From Lacinutrix himadriensis (lineage in GTDB: Bacteria > Bacteroidota > Bacteroidia > Flavobacteriales > Flavobacteriaceae), in the NCBI RefSeq assembly GCF_001418105.1, contig NZ_LIQI01000027.1, forward strand, positions 124,001 through 188,000: 64,000 nt of DNA, in the 5' to 3' direction. This document shows positions 34,161-42,782 of the stretch, one piece after another (positions within the stretch are counted from its first letter, which is position 1; each line of letters starts with the position of its first letter). Under the pieces are notes generated by a model, which was given only the letters and a program-made list of their open reading frames with translations, did not search any database and was not told where the DNA came from. Made by a program: the position numbers and the translations under genes.

Positions 34161-35255
34161 TTATATTTTATGATTAATAGCTTGGTTAAAGATATTAATA
34201 TATTGTTTAGAAACATTTTCTAAACTAAACTTTTCAACGTGTTTTAATGCGTTTTCGGCTAATTCATTGGCTAAATCGGTGTTGGTAGCTAGTCGAATCA
34301 TAGCATTTGCTAGTTGTTCCGAGTTTTTTACTTCCACTAGTAATGCTTCTTTTTCGTGTCTAGCAAATTCTCTAACTCCGGTAACGTTTGTAGCAATCAT
34401 TGGTAATCCAACTGCTGCAGCTTCTAATAATACTCTTGCGAAACCTTCTCTAAAGGTTGGTAATACAAAGGCATCCGAAGTTAAAAGAAGATCAAAAACA
34501 TCATTTCTGCTTCCTAGTATATCTACAATATCTTTGTATTGGTCTAATATGTCTTGATTCAGTCGTTTGCTGTTTTCTTCTAAAGGACCAACAAGTAGTA
34601 TTTTAAAAGTATGTCCTTTGTCTTTACAAATTCTAGCTGCTTCTAAAAGATTAATAATTCCTTTTTCGTAAACCAATCGCGCAACACAAATAAAGGTAAA
34701 AGGTGTATTATTTCGCTTTGCGGTTTTATGAATATTTTTTAATTCTATCCCGCTACTAAAAATAAGTCCGAAGTTAGTATCGGTTATTAATCCGTGAGAT
34801 TTATATAAATTTTTATCGTCGTAATTTTGAAAAATAGTTTTAAAAATACGGTGTTTTACACTTCTATGAAGCATGTAATAAACCTTCCTTAAAAAGAAGC
34901 TAGACAAACTATTAGACATGAAGATTGTTCCTAATCCTGTTACCGTTCTTGTTATTGGTGTTTTTGTTTTTTTTAATGCTATTGGTAATAAAAAAGCGGG
35001 TTTGGTATCAAAGGTATGAATGACATCAAATTCATTTTCCGCAAAAAAAGTCTTGTACCATTTTAATGTTTTTCTGTCTGCAATAGGAGAGAAGTGCCGT
35101 ACTAAATTATAAGGTACATAACGAATGTAATCTGGGAATTTACGAGAGCTTGTTCCTATTATGGTTACATCAAAACCTGCTTCTTTAAGATAGCTAGATA
35201 GGGAGATGCGTTTATGCACATCTTCGCCACCAACAAGACAGATTTTTTTATTCAT
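34161..35255 (-). CDS. Glycosyltransferase family 4-like
   Basis: This 364-residue GT-B fold glycosyltransferase adds a sugar to the lipid-linked glycan at the cytoplasmic membrane. The N-terminal Rossmann half begins with KKICLVGGEDVHKRISLSSYLKEAGFDV. The C-terminal half carries FICVARLVYEKGIINLLEA and the EGFARVLLEAAAVGLPMIATNVTGVRE nucleotide-sugar-binding block with its EX7E pattern. Donor and acceptor cannot be read from sequence. Five bases separate it from the second aminotransferase gene. It is the first gene downstream of the strand switch around the TupA-like gene. Confidence 0.93.
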   Translation of the reverse strand: MNKKICLVGGEDVHKRISLSSYLKEAGFDVTIIGTSSRKFPDYIRYVPYNLVRHFSPIADRKTLKWYKTFFAENEFDVIHTFDTKPAFLLPIALKKTKTPITRTVTGLGTIFMSNSLSSFFLRKVYYMLHRSVKHRIFKTIFQNYDDKNLYKSHGLITDTNFGLIFSSGIELKNIHKTAKRNNTPFTFICVARLVYEKGIINLLEAARICKDKGHTFKILLVGPLEENSKRLNQDILDQYKDIVDILGSRNDVFDLLLTSDAFVLPTFREGFARVLLEAAAVGLPMIATNVTGVREFARHEKEALLVEVKNSEQLANAMIRLATNTDLANELAENALKHVEKFSLENVSKQYINIFNQAINHKI

Positions 35256-35406
35256 AGATTAAATTTACAACTAAAATAAGATAAGTTTTTTGTTTACTGA
35301 AATTTGTTTTACATTAGAATAGATAAAACGCTATTTATGTTAAAGATTGCTAAGTATTTATGTCCTAAAAGCTGGATTCAAGAAAATAATAAAACAGAAT
35401 CGTAAT

Positions 35407-36333
35407 ATGAAGCAATTTATATCTAATATATATCATAATACAAGATTGGGTTTTGCTGTTATTCAGCCATTTAAAAATGTATATGAATATTTACGTTATG
35501 CTTTAGTTGCAGATGAAACCGTTATAAAAAGGGAGTTTATAACAAATTTGGGTTATGTTCCAAATTTAGAAAATCCGCAGACTTTTAACGAAAAACTACA
35601 ATGGTTAAAACTTAACGACAGAACGCCTTTACATACTATTGCTGCAGATAAGTACAAGGTTCGGGAATATGTGAAAGAAAAAATTGGCGAAGCGTATCTT
35701 ATTCCTTTAATAATGGAAACTAAGAATGTTAGAGAGATTATTCCAGAAAATTTACCAGATTATCCTTTTATTCTAAAAACCAATCATGATAGTTCTGGTG
35801 GTATTATTGTTAGAGATAAAAGCCAGCACAATTGGATTAACGTACAAAACACTTTATCTAAGTTTTTAAGTATTAATTACTATTACAGATATAAAGAGTG
35901 GCAATATAAAAATATTGAACGTAGAGTTGTTGTCGAGGAATTGTTAATGGACAAAAGTGGTGAAATTCCATTTGATTATAAAATGCATTATTTTAATGGA
36001 AAGCTCGTTTTTACGCAAGTAGATATAGATCGAGAAAAGAACCATAAACGAAATTTGTATGATGCAGATTGGAACTTAATGGATTTACAATGGATTTACG
36101 AAACAGGAGGGGAAGTGAAAAAACCGAAGCTGTATGAAAAAATGATTGCTTTAGGTGAAACTTTTGCTAAAGATTTTTGTTACATAAGAGTTGATTTTTA
36201 CCATGTAAACGATAAAATTTATTTTGGAGAATTAACCTTTCATGCAGAATCTGGCTGTGGTGCTTTTACTCCAGAACACTATGATGCAGACTTTGGGAAG
36301 TTATTGAAGTTGCATAAAACTAAGGTTTCTTAG
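35407..36333 (+). CDS. TupA-like ATP-grasp protein
   Basis: This is the only plus-strand gene inside the polysaccharide locus. The ATG at 35407 (MKQFISNIYHNTRLGF) is chosen over a TTG-started extension, giving 308 residues. It matches the TupA-like ATP-grasp family: NPQTFNEKLQWLKLNDR, AADKYKVREYVKEKIGEAYLIPL, FILKTNHDSSGGIIV, VEELLMDKSGEIPFDYKMH and FYHVNDKIYFGELTFHAESG. TupA acts in teichuronopeptide synthesis and ATP-grasp ligases join carboxyl to amine groups, so attachment of an amino acid or amine to a sugar acid is a reasonable inference. Its stop overlaps that of the convergent asparagine-synthase gene by four bases. Confidence 0.9.
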   Translation: MKQFISNIYHNTRLGFAVIQPFKNVYEYLRYALVADETVIKREFITNLGYVPNLENPQTFNEKLQWLKLNDRTPLHTIAADKYKVREYVKEKIGEAYLIPLIMETKNVREIIPENLPDYPFILKTNHDSSGGIIVRDKSQHNWINVQNTLSKFLSINYYYRYKEWQYKNIERRVVVEELLMDKSGEIPFDYKMHYFNGKLVFTQVDIDREKNHKRNLYDADWNLMDLQWIYETGGEVKKPKLYEKMIALGETFAKDFCYIRVDFYHVNDKIYFGELTFHAESGCGAFTPEHYDADFGKLLKLHKTKVS

Positions 36334-38216
36334 ATATACAAATTCACATACCATTTCTGAAACGTATAATACGTCCAAACCTTATAACTATTGTCTTCTT
36401 TGCCAGTTAAATGGTTATTTATTAATTGCTTAATATAATCGATGTTAAATAGATTTTGGTCTTCTAAAAATTTGGTTTCTATATAGCTTTCTAGTTCTTT
36501 TTTTAATCCAGAACGCAACCAATCGCCAACAGGAACTACAAACCCTTTTTTAGATTTCTCTAAGAAACCTTCCGGGAACTCCTCTTTAAAAGCTTCTTTT
36601 AAAATATGTTTTTTACTAAAACCTTTTAGTAAATAGTCTTCTGGTAAGCTATTGGCAAATTCCCAAAGCGATTTGTTTAAAAAAGGCGCTCTGCATTCTA
36701 GTGAGTTTAGCATACTTGTTCGGTCTACTTTAACCAACATGTCGCCTTCTAAACTTATGTGTCTGTCTATCTCGCGATATTCATGAACCGTTTTTGGTTG
36801 TTTTATGTTAGTCTTTTCTTTGTAGTAACTAAATACATTAGGTTGTATGCGGTCTGTTTTTAAAAGCTTTTCGGTATCGTTAGAAAATCCTAGTGAAATG
36901 ATATTCCAGTAATGCTCATTGTTATAGTTTATGGCGTTTACAAACTTTTTAAGCTTAAAACGTTTCCCTCTATTATCATCTTTTGTTGTTAGTAATTTGT
37001 TTAAAACGCTTTTGGAAGCATTATGTAAAAACGCAGGAACCACGCTTGTATATTTACTGTTTAATTTACCAATATAATATTTGTTATAACCGCCAAAAAC
37101 TTCGTCGCCACCATCTCCTGTTAACGCTACCTTTACAAAATCTCGTGTTTTGTTAGCTACCAAATAGGTTGGTAATGCGGAAGAATCGGCAAAAGGTTCA
37201 TCGAAATTTAAAAGAATTTCATGAATGTTCTTTTCAATGTCTTTTTCTGAAATAATAAACTCATGATGATTACTATTAATCATTTTGGCTACTAGTTTCG
37301 ACTTGTCAGTTTCATCAAACGAAGCTTTATCGAATCCAATAGAAAAGGTATCGATTTTTTGATTGTTCATTTGTGATAGTCCTAAGCTCACAATGGAAGA
37401 ATCTACACCTCCGGAAAGAAATGTGCCAAGCGGAACATCACTAATCGAGCGACTTTCTATGCTTTGAAGCATTCGGTTTTTTAATTCCTTTTTTGCTTCC
37501 GCGAAAGCGATATCCTGCTTTTCGTTTTTTACAGTACTTATTGGATGTATTTCAAAACTATCTACTTCTAGATCATAAGTAATATAATGATTGGCTTCCA
37601 ATTTAAAAATGTGCTCATAAATGGTAAAAGGAGCAGGAGTGTAGGTGAGTCTGAAATATAGGTTTAGCCCTTCTTTAGAAATTTCAGGTTTTGTATCTAG
37701 ATTATTTGTAATCGATTTCAACTCCGAAGCCCAAAAGAAATTATCTTCGTTTTGGTGGTAATACAATGGTTTTTCGCCAAAAAAATCACGAGTAATAAAT
37801 ACTTTGTTTCGGTTTTTGTCATAAATACTAAAAGCAAACATGCCGTCTAAATCAGCAAAACTGCTTTCACCTTTAGCTTCGTAGAGTTTTAAAATGACTT
37901 CAGTATCGCTTTTGGTTTTAAAAGTAACACCTTGATTTTCTAATTGCTGTTTTAATTTTTGGTAGTTATAAATTTCGCCATTAAATACAATAACAATGCT
38001 TTTGTCGTCATTATAAATAGGTTGTTTTCCGGTGCTTAAGTCAATAATAGAAAGCCTTCGCATTGCCATAGCAACCGTTGCTGGGCCTTGATTTTCAACA
38101 CAAAAACCATCTTCATCTGGGCCACGATGATAGATGAGTTCATTCATTTTTTTCAATGTATTGTTTACATCGTCAAGGCTTCTGTTTTTACTGATTAAGC
38201 CATTTATTCCGCACAT
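36330..38216 (-). CDS. Asparagine synthase-type glutamine amidotransferase, copy 2
   Basis: This 628-residue class II glutamine amidotransferase fused to an ATP-pyrophosphatase domain keeps Cys2 (MCGINGLIS) as glutaminase nucleophile and the PP-loop FLSGGVDSSIVSL, plus GDGGDEVFGGYNKY and DRTSMLNSLECRAPFL. Free asparagine synthesis is one possibility. A second such gene lies 4.6 kb away in the same locus among glycosyltransferases, so amidation of a glycan carboxyl group, as done by WbpS-like enzymes on O-antigen uronic acids, fits better. It overlaps the next upstream glycosyltransferase by 13 bases, which indicates one operon. Confidence 0.9.
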   Translation of the reverse strand: MCGINGLISKNRSLDDVNNTLKKMNELIYHRGPDEDGFCVENQGPATVAMAMRRLSIIDLSTGKQPIYNDDKSIVIVFNGEIYNYQKLKQQLENQGVTFKTKSDTEVILKLYEAKGESSFADLDGMFAFSIYDKNRNKVFITRDFFGEKPLYYHQNEDNFFWASELKSITNNLDTKPEISKEGLNLYFRLTYTPAPFTIYEHIFKLEANHYITYDLEVDSFEIHPISTVKNEKQDIAFAEAKKELKNRMLQSIESRSISDVPLGTFLSGGVDSSIVSLGLSQMNNQKIDTFSIGFDKASFDETDKSKLVAKMINSNHHEFIISEKDIEKNIHEILLNFDEPFADSSALPTYLVANKTRDFVKVALTGDGGDEVFGGYNKYYIGKLNSKYTSVVPAFLHNASKSVLNKLLTTKDDNRGKRFKLKKFVNAINYNNEHYWNIISLGFSNDTEKLLKTDRIQPNVFSYYKEKTNIKQPKTVHEYREIDRHISLEGDMLVKVDRTSMLNSLECRAPFLNKSLWEFANSLPEDYLLKGFSKKHILKEAFKEEFPEGFLEKSKKGFVVPVGDWLRSGLKKELESYIETKFLEDQNLFNIDYIKQLINNHLTGKEDNSYKVWTYYTFQKWYVNLYI

Positions 38217-39355
38217 AAATACATATCTATTAAATTTTTTGTTTGCTTTCCTATTTCAGAAATATCGTACTGTTTTGCTTTTTCAAAACTTAAATCGCTA
38301 TATTTTTTTCGCGCTTCTTCGTTGTTTTGATAATAGGTAATTGCTTTTGCTAAACCTTTGTTGTCATCTACATTTACTAATAGTCCGTATTTTGCTTTAG
38401 AAAAGCTTCCTTCTTCAATTTGTATGTGTTCGTTATCATTTAATAACTCTAAAGGACCAGACTTGCAATTGGTTGCAATTACAGGAACTCCAAGCGACAT
38501 GGCTTCTAGAATAACGTTTGGAAACCCTTCAGAAAGAGAAGTTAATACCAAACAATGATGTTTTAGTATTTCTTGATCTATTTCGCTACTGTTTCCTTTA
38601 AAAGAAACTATTTCATTAAGGTTTAAAGTAGTAGAAAGGGATTTTAATTCTTCCTCTAAAACACCTGCACCATATATATTTAAACGTACTTTATCTTTAA
38701 TGAGTGGTATGCTTTCTATTAAGCTGTTGTAATTTTTAACAGGGTTTAATCTGCCAACAGCAACAATTTCAAAAGGTTTGTTTTCTTCTGGATTGTTAAG
38801 GAAATCAGGTTTTTCTTCTAGTGTGTAAATAGGATTGTAAAGTACATGAGCTGGTATTTTAACACCAAAATTATCTTGTAAATCTTTATTTATGTGAATG
38901 GAATTGGAGAATAAAGCATTGTTTTTATTGTAAAAATAGTTTACCAATTTTTTTCCAAAGGCACCGTAGGTTTTAGAAGGAAAACAACGTTCACTAACTA
39001 TAGTTATTAGTTTGGGGTTTCTTATTTTAGTAAAACCATTTATAATATTTTGTTTAATTAAAAACGAAATACTAATGTCTATTTCATTTTCCTTTAAGAT
39101 TTTTGAATACTGCAAAGCGCTATATAAAAAAGTGCTTAATTTAGACCATGAGGAATTATTGTAATGCTGACTTTTTTTAGAGATGCAAATCACATTAACG
39201 TCTTTATGTATAGGTAAGTCAACGGTATTAAACATGAGCACTAAGGTTACATCATAGTACTTTACAAGCTCATTTACAAGTCTGCAAACCACGCGTTCTG
39301 TACCGCTAAAACCAATAAATGCAGCAAATAATGCTATTTGTTTTTTATTCGTCAT
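38204..39355 (-). CDS. Glycosyltransferase family 4-like
   Basis: This 383-residue GT-B glycosyltransferase has the N-terminal pattern ALFAAFIGFSGTERVVCRLVNEL (GGAER-like) and the C-terminal donor site EIVAVGRLNPVKNYNSLIE, then SLSEGFPNVILEAMSLGVPVIATNCKSGP. It should act on the cytoplasmic face during lipid-linked repeat-unit synthesis. Its C-terminus overlaps the second amidotransferase gene by 13 bases and its start overlaps the SGNH-like gene by 11 bases, the tightest packing in the locus. The sugar donor is unknown. Confidence 0.93.
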   Translation of the reverse strand: MTNKKQIALFAAFIGFSGTERVVCRLVNELVKYYDVTLVLMFNTVDLPIHKDVNVICISKKSQHYNNSSWSKLSTFLYSALQYSKILKENEIDISISFLIKQNIINGFTKIRNPKLITIVSERCFPSKTYGAFGKKLVNYFYNKNNALFSNSIHINKDLQDNFGVKIPAHVLYNPIYTLEEKPDFLNNPEENKPFEIVAVGRLNPVKNYNSLIESIPLIKDKVRLNIYGAGVLEEELKSLSTTLNLNEIVSFKGNSSEIDQEILKHHCLVLTSLSEGFPNVILEAMSLGVPVIATNCKSGPLELLNDNEHIQIEEGSFSKAKYGLLVNVDDNKGLAKAITYYQNNEEARKKYSDLSFEKAKQYDISEIGKQTKNLIDMYLCAE

Positions 39356-40283
39356 ATATATTTAAATCTTTACTTAATGCTTCCGAGAAAGCTTCTGCAC
39401 CTTTATTAGACATGTGTGCAATATCTACCCAATAATCTAAATGTTTGTTGTCTTTAAAGAAATTGGTATAATCATGATATTCAATATTTAAATCTTCTAA
39501 TGTTTTTTTTAATGCCATGTTATCCTCAGGACATTTATCAATGTAAATAGGAGTAGTAATGGTAATTAGCTTTTTATTATTCGCAGTACAAAAGGATTCT
39601 ACTTCTTTTAAATAGCTATTAAATAACGGATTGATTTTTAAGTTTGTATTACAAACAATAGAATCATTACGTTCTAGGATGTTTTTAAATATTTCTTTTT
39701 GCGTACTGTGGACTTCCATGGGATCATAACCATAATAGGTATCTAAATCATATTTTGGAAAAATGGCATTTTTAAGAATTCCTAAAGCCAAACCATTATA
39801 ATCGATACACCAATAAAATTTTTGAAAAGGAGTAGTTAATTCTGCTCTGTCAAGTTCTTCTTTTATTATAGGATTGGAATGATATTTAACCATTAAGGTT
39901 TTTGTTTCTAGTCTATTATAAACTTCTCTGTAAGCGACATCTGGATCTATTTGAAGAATAACCGTTTGCTTAAGATCTTTTGGAAGCAGTTTTATAAGTG
40001 TTGCACTATATGCTATAAATTTACCATCGACTCCCATATTAAAACTGGAAGCGTCTAATTTTTTAACATCTATATGGTGATTTGCTCTTGAGCTACCAAA
40101 TACAATTAACTTGGTAGTGTCTTTTATAGATAAATAGTGGTTTAATTTACCAATAGCTTGACCAGAGTAAACCGTGTCGCTAATTTTGGTTATAGAATAA
40201 TAAACGATTTTATCTACAACATAAGACACCACGACAATGAAAGCGATAAGTTTTAATGATTTTATGAGTTGTTTTTTATTCAT
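39345..40283 (-). CDS. SGNH-hydrolase-like membrane-anchored partner of the MBOAT acyltransferase
   Basis: This 312-residue protein has one N-terminal membrane helix (about residues 9-28) and an extracytoplasmic domain. Its features are SGNH-like: KLIVFGSSRANHHI (Ser in FGSS, about 62-65), NMGVDG and a DxxH pair at Asp287 and His290 (WVDIAHMSNKGAE). It lies five bases downstream of the MBOAT gene. In alginate and cell-wall acetylation, an AlgI-type MBOAT works with an AlgJ/AlgX- or PatB-type SGNH protein that passes acetyl groups to the polymer outside the inner membrane. The pair therefore predicts glycan O-acetylation. Sequence similarity to a named family was not certain, hence the cautious call. 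Confidence 0.8.
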   Translation of the reverse strand: MNKKQLIKSLKLIAFIVVVSYVVDKIVYYSITKISDTVYSGQAIGKLNHYLSIKDTTKLIVFGSSRANHHIDVKKLDASSFNMGVDGKFIAYSATLIKLLPKDLKQTVILQIDPDVAYREVYNRLETKTLMVKYHSNPIIKEELDRAELTTPFQKFYWCIDYNGLALGILKNAIFPKYDLDTYYGYDPMEVHSTQKEIFKNILERNDSIVCNTNLKINPLFNSYLKEVESFCTANNKKLITITTPIYIDKCPEDNMALKKTLEDLNIEYHDYTNFFKDNKHLDYWVDIAHMSNKGAEAFSEALSKDLNIYDE

Positions 40284-40288
40284 AACCT

Positions 40289-41698
40289 TTAAAATTGAAA
40301 ATAAATAAAATTGTTAGACGTTGAGTAAAACAAACTAGTAAGTAGTATTATGGCCGAAACGATAACACCTAGTTTTAACGGACTAAATGTGCGACCTAAA
40401 GTTTCTAAATCTTTATCTGTTTTGAATAAATACAGGTCAAAAGACATACCAATAGCAAGCATCGCTAATCCGGTTACAATAGCATTAATATCTCCAACAA
40501 AAGGGATTTTAAATTCGAAGAATATTAACTTTTTTATTATTTGAATTGCGGTTTCAAAATCTTGCGCTCTAAAAAAGACCCAAGAAAGTAGTACCACACA
40601 AAAAGGGTAGATATAACCAATCCAACCAGCATTTTTAATTTTTAGCGTTAAAAATATAATTTTTTCACCAACAAGTAATAAACCATGAATGGCTCCCCAA
40701 ATAGCGAAATTCCAGGTGTTACCATGCCATAGTCCGCCAATTATCATTGTGATCATTAGATTTCTAAAGGTGAAAATTGCTGAGCCACGACTTCCGCCTA
40801 AAGAATAATACAAATAATCCCGTAACCATGAGGATAGTGATATGTGCCATCGTTGCCATATATCTGCGATGGAGTTTGAAAAGTATGGCAGTTTAAAGTT
40901 TTGATTAAATTTGAAACCTAAAAGTTTTGCACTACCAATTGCAATGTCTGAATATCCAGCAAAATCAAAATAAATTTGATAGGCATAAAATACAGTAGCG
41001 AGTAGCAATGTGCTGGAATTGTGCACATCTGGACTTGCATATATGGAATCTACATAGATACCTAAATTATCTGCAATAACTACTTTTCGGAATAGTCCAA
41101 CCGTGATTTGAAAAATACCATCGTGAAACCATTTTTGTTTAAACTTTCTTACTTTTTCAATTTGTGGTAATAGGTTAGAGGCTCTTTCAATTGGACCTGC
41201 TACTAATTGCGGAAACAAACTAACAAAAGTAAAAAAGGCTATAATATCTTTTGTAGGTTTAAAGTTGCCTCTGTAAATATCTATGGTGTAGCTTAAGGTT
41301 TGAAACGTGTAAAAACTGATACCAACAGGAAGTATAATATTTAATGTTATTGCATCTACTTGCCAACCGAAAAGGAGCATCATTTCTGCAAAACTTTCCG
41401 TAAAAAAGTTGAAATATTTAAAGGCAGCTAAAAGTCCTAGATTAGATACTAAACTTAGTCGTAGCCAATTTTTTTTCGCTTTTACCGAATCGGTTTCATA
41501 AATTTTAATTCCTATATAATAATCTATAAATGAACTATAAATTATTAAGGACAAGAAAGTCCAATCCCAATAGGCATAAAAGAAATAACTAGCAACTAGT
41601 AATAATAAGTTCTGCTTTTTTAGATCTTTATTTAATAGCCAATACAGAATGAAAACTGTAGGGAAAAAGATTAAATATTCTATCGAGTTAAATAGCAT
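40289..41698 (-). CDS. MBOAT family O-acyltransferase (AlgI/PatA-like)
   Basis: This 469-residue polytopic protein of the membrane-bound O-acyltransferase family has about ten helices. The family-defining parts are ADIWQRWHISLSSWLRDYLYYSLGGSR and GGLWHGNTWNFAIWGAIHG, the latter with the invariant catalytic His. It would take acetyl from a cytoplasmic donor through the membrane to its extracytoplasmic partner. The gene overlaps the upstream glycosyltransferase by 11 bases and is followed directly by the SGNH-like gene. A role in O-acetylating the polysaccharide of this locus follows from context. Confidence 0.94.
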   Translation of the reverse strand: MLFNSIEYLIFFPTVFILYWLLNKDLKKQNLLLLVASYFFYAYWDWTFLSLIIYSSFIDYYIGIKIYETDSVKAKKNWLRLSLVSNLGLLAAFKYFNFFTESFAEMMLLFGWQVDAITLNIILPVGISFYTFQTLSYTIDIYRGNFKPTKDIIAFFTFVSLFPQLVAGPIERASNLLPQIEKVRKFKQKWFHDGIFQITVGLFRKVVIADNLGIYVDSIYASPDVHNSSTLLLATVFYAYQIYFDFAGYSDIAIGSAKLLGFKFNQNFKLPYFSNSIADIWQRWHISLSSWLRDYLYYSLGGSRGSAIFTFRNLMITMIIGGLWHGNTWNFAIWGAIHGLLLVGEKIIFLTLKIKNAGWIGYIYPFCVVLLSWVFFRAQDFETAIQIIKKLIFFEFKIPFVGDINAIVTGLAMLAIGMSFDLYLFKTDKDLETLGRTFSPLKLGVIVSAIILLTSLFYSTSNNFIYFQF

Positions 41699-42782
41699 AG
41701 TTTGGGGTTAGTTTAATAAATAATTCTTCGTATTGACTGATGATTTTTTCACTGTTAAATTTACTAGTCACCACATGATTTACAGCATCAGGTGAAAAAG
41801 AAAAATTCTGGTTAAGTTTTGTTAACTCAGTAACACACTCATCAACCGTATTCACAATAAAACCATTCTTTCCTGTTTCAATAATTTCATTAATTCCTCC
41901 TGGTGCATTAAATGCAACAACGGGTGTTCCAACCACACAGCTTTCTATTAATGCATTTGGAAAACCTTCCGAATAAGAACCGAGTAAAAAGATATCACTT
42001 TTTCTTAAAAAATCTTCAACATTTTTCGTGTAATTTATCTGAGTTACTTGATTTTCAATTCCTTTACTTCGAATTAAATTTAAGATGTTTTCTTTTTCAT
42101 TGCCATCTCCAATCATAAAATAATGAAAGGGGAACGCTAACTGAGATAAAACTTCTATTATTCTATCGTGTCCTTTTTCTTTACTTAATCTACCAACAGT
42201 AATAATTTGCAATGGTGTTTCTTTATTTCTTGCTTCTTTTTTTGGTGATGTATTTGAAGTTATTGGATTGTTAATTAGGGCTGTTTTACTAATATCTACG
42301 CCATAATTGGTTACCATGTCTTTCTGCATATCTTTAGATTGACAGATAACGCAGTCTACAAGAGTGTAGGCTTTTACTATAAGTTTCTTTAAAACTTTTA
42401 ACCTACTTCCTTTATCATGTTGTGCTAGAACACTTAAAACATTAGCTTCTCTAGCTGCAAATTTTATTTTAGGAAAAGCAATAGATAGGAACGCTATAAT
42501 AGTATTTAAATGAAAAATAGAACTTACTACAACCTGTGGTTTTTGGGTTCTAAAATGATTAGCAATAGTAAATACTGCTTTTAAAACTCTCGTTTTATTT
42601 AAATAAATGACCTGTAAATCGCTAACATCATATACAGTGTCTTTTTTAAAGCCAACCACTAAAAGGGTAGGCTGAAAGATTTTTTTGTCTATGTTTTGTG
42701 CTACAAAAGACAATATGCGTTCTGCTCCGCCAGCAGCTAGCGAAGGAATTACAAATGTTATTTTAATCTTTTGTTTTTTCAT
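41688..42782 (-). CDS. Glycosyltransferase family 4-like
   Basis: This 364-residue GT-B enzyme begins KKQKIKITFVIPSLAAGGAERILSF, the classic GGAER start of family 4. The donor-binding half includes LQIITVGRLSKEKGHDRIIEVL and YSEGFPNALIESCVVGTPVVAFNAPGGINE. A basic middle region (QHDKGSRLKVLKKLIVKAY) may touch the membrane. The start shares its base with the end of the upstream asparagine-synthase gene (ATGA-type overlap at 42782), so the two are translationally coupled. Specificity unknown. Confidence 0.93.
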   Translation of the reverse strand: MKKQKIKITFVIPSLAAGGAERILSFVAQNIDKKIFQPTLLVVGFKKDTVYDVSDLQVIYLNKTRVLKAVFTIANHFRTQKPQVVVSSIFHLNTIIAFLSIAFPKIKFAAREANVLSVLAQHDKGSRLKVLKKLIVKAYTLVDCVICQSKDMQKDMVTNYGVDISKTALINNPITSNTSPKKEARNKETPLQIITVGRLSKEKGHDRIIEVLSQLAFPFHYFMIGDGNEKENILNLIRSKGIENQVTQINYTKNVEDFLRKSDIFLLGSYSEGFPNALIESCVVGTPVVAFNAPGGINEIIETGKNGFIVNTVDECVTELTKLNQNFSFSPDAVNHVVTSKFNSEKIISQYEELFIKLTPNYAI

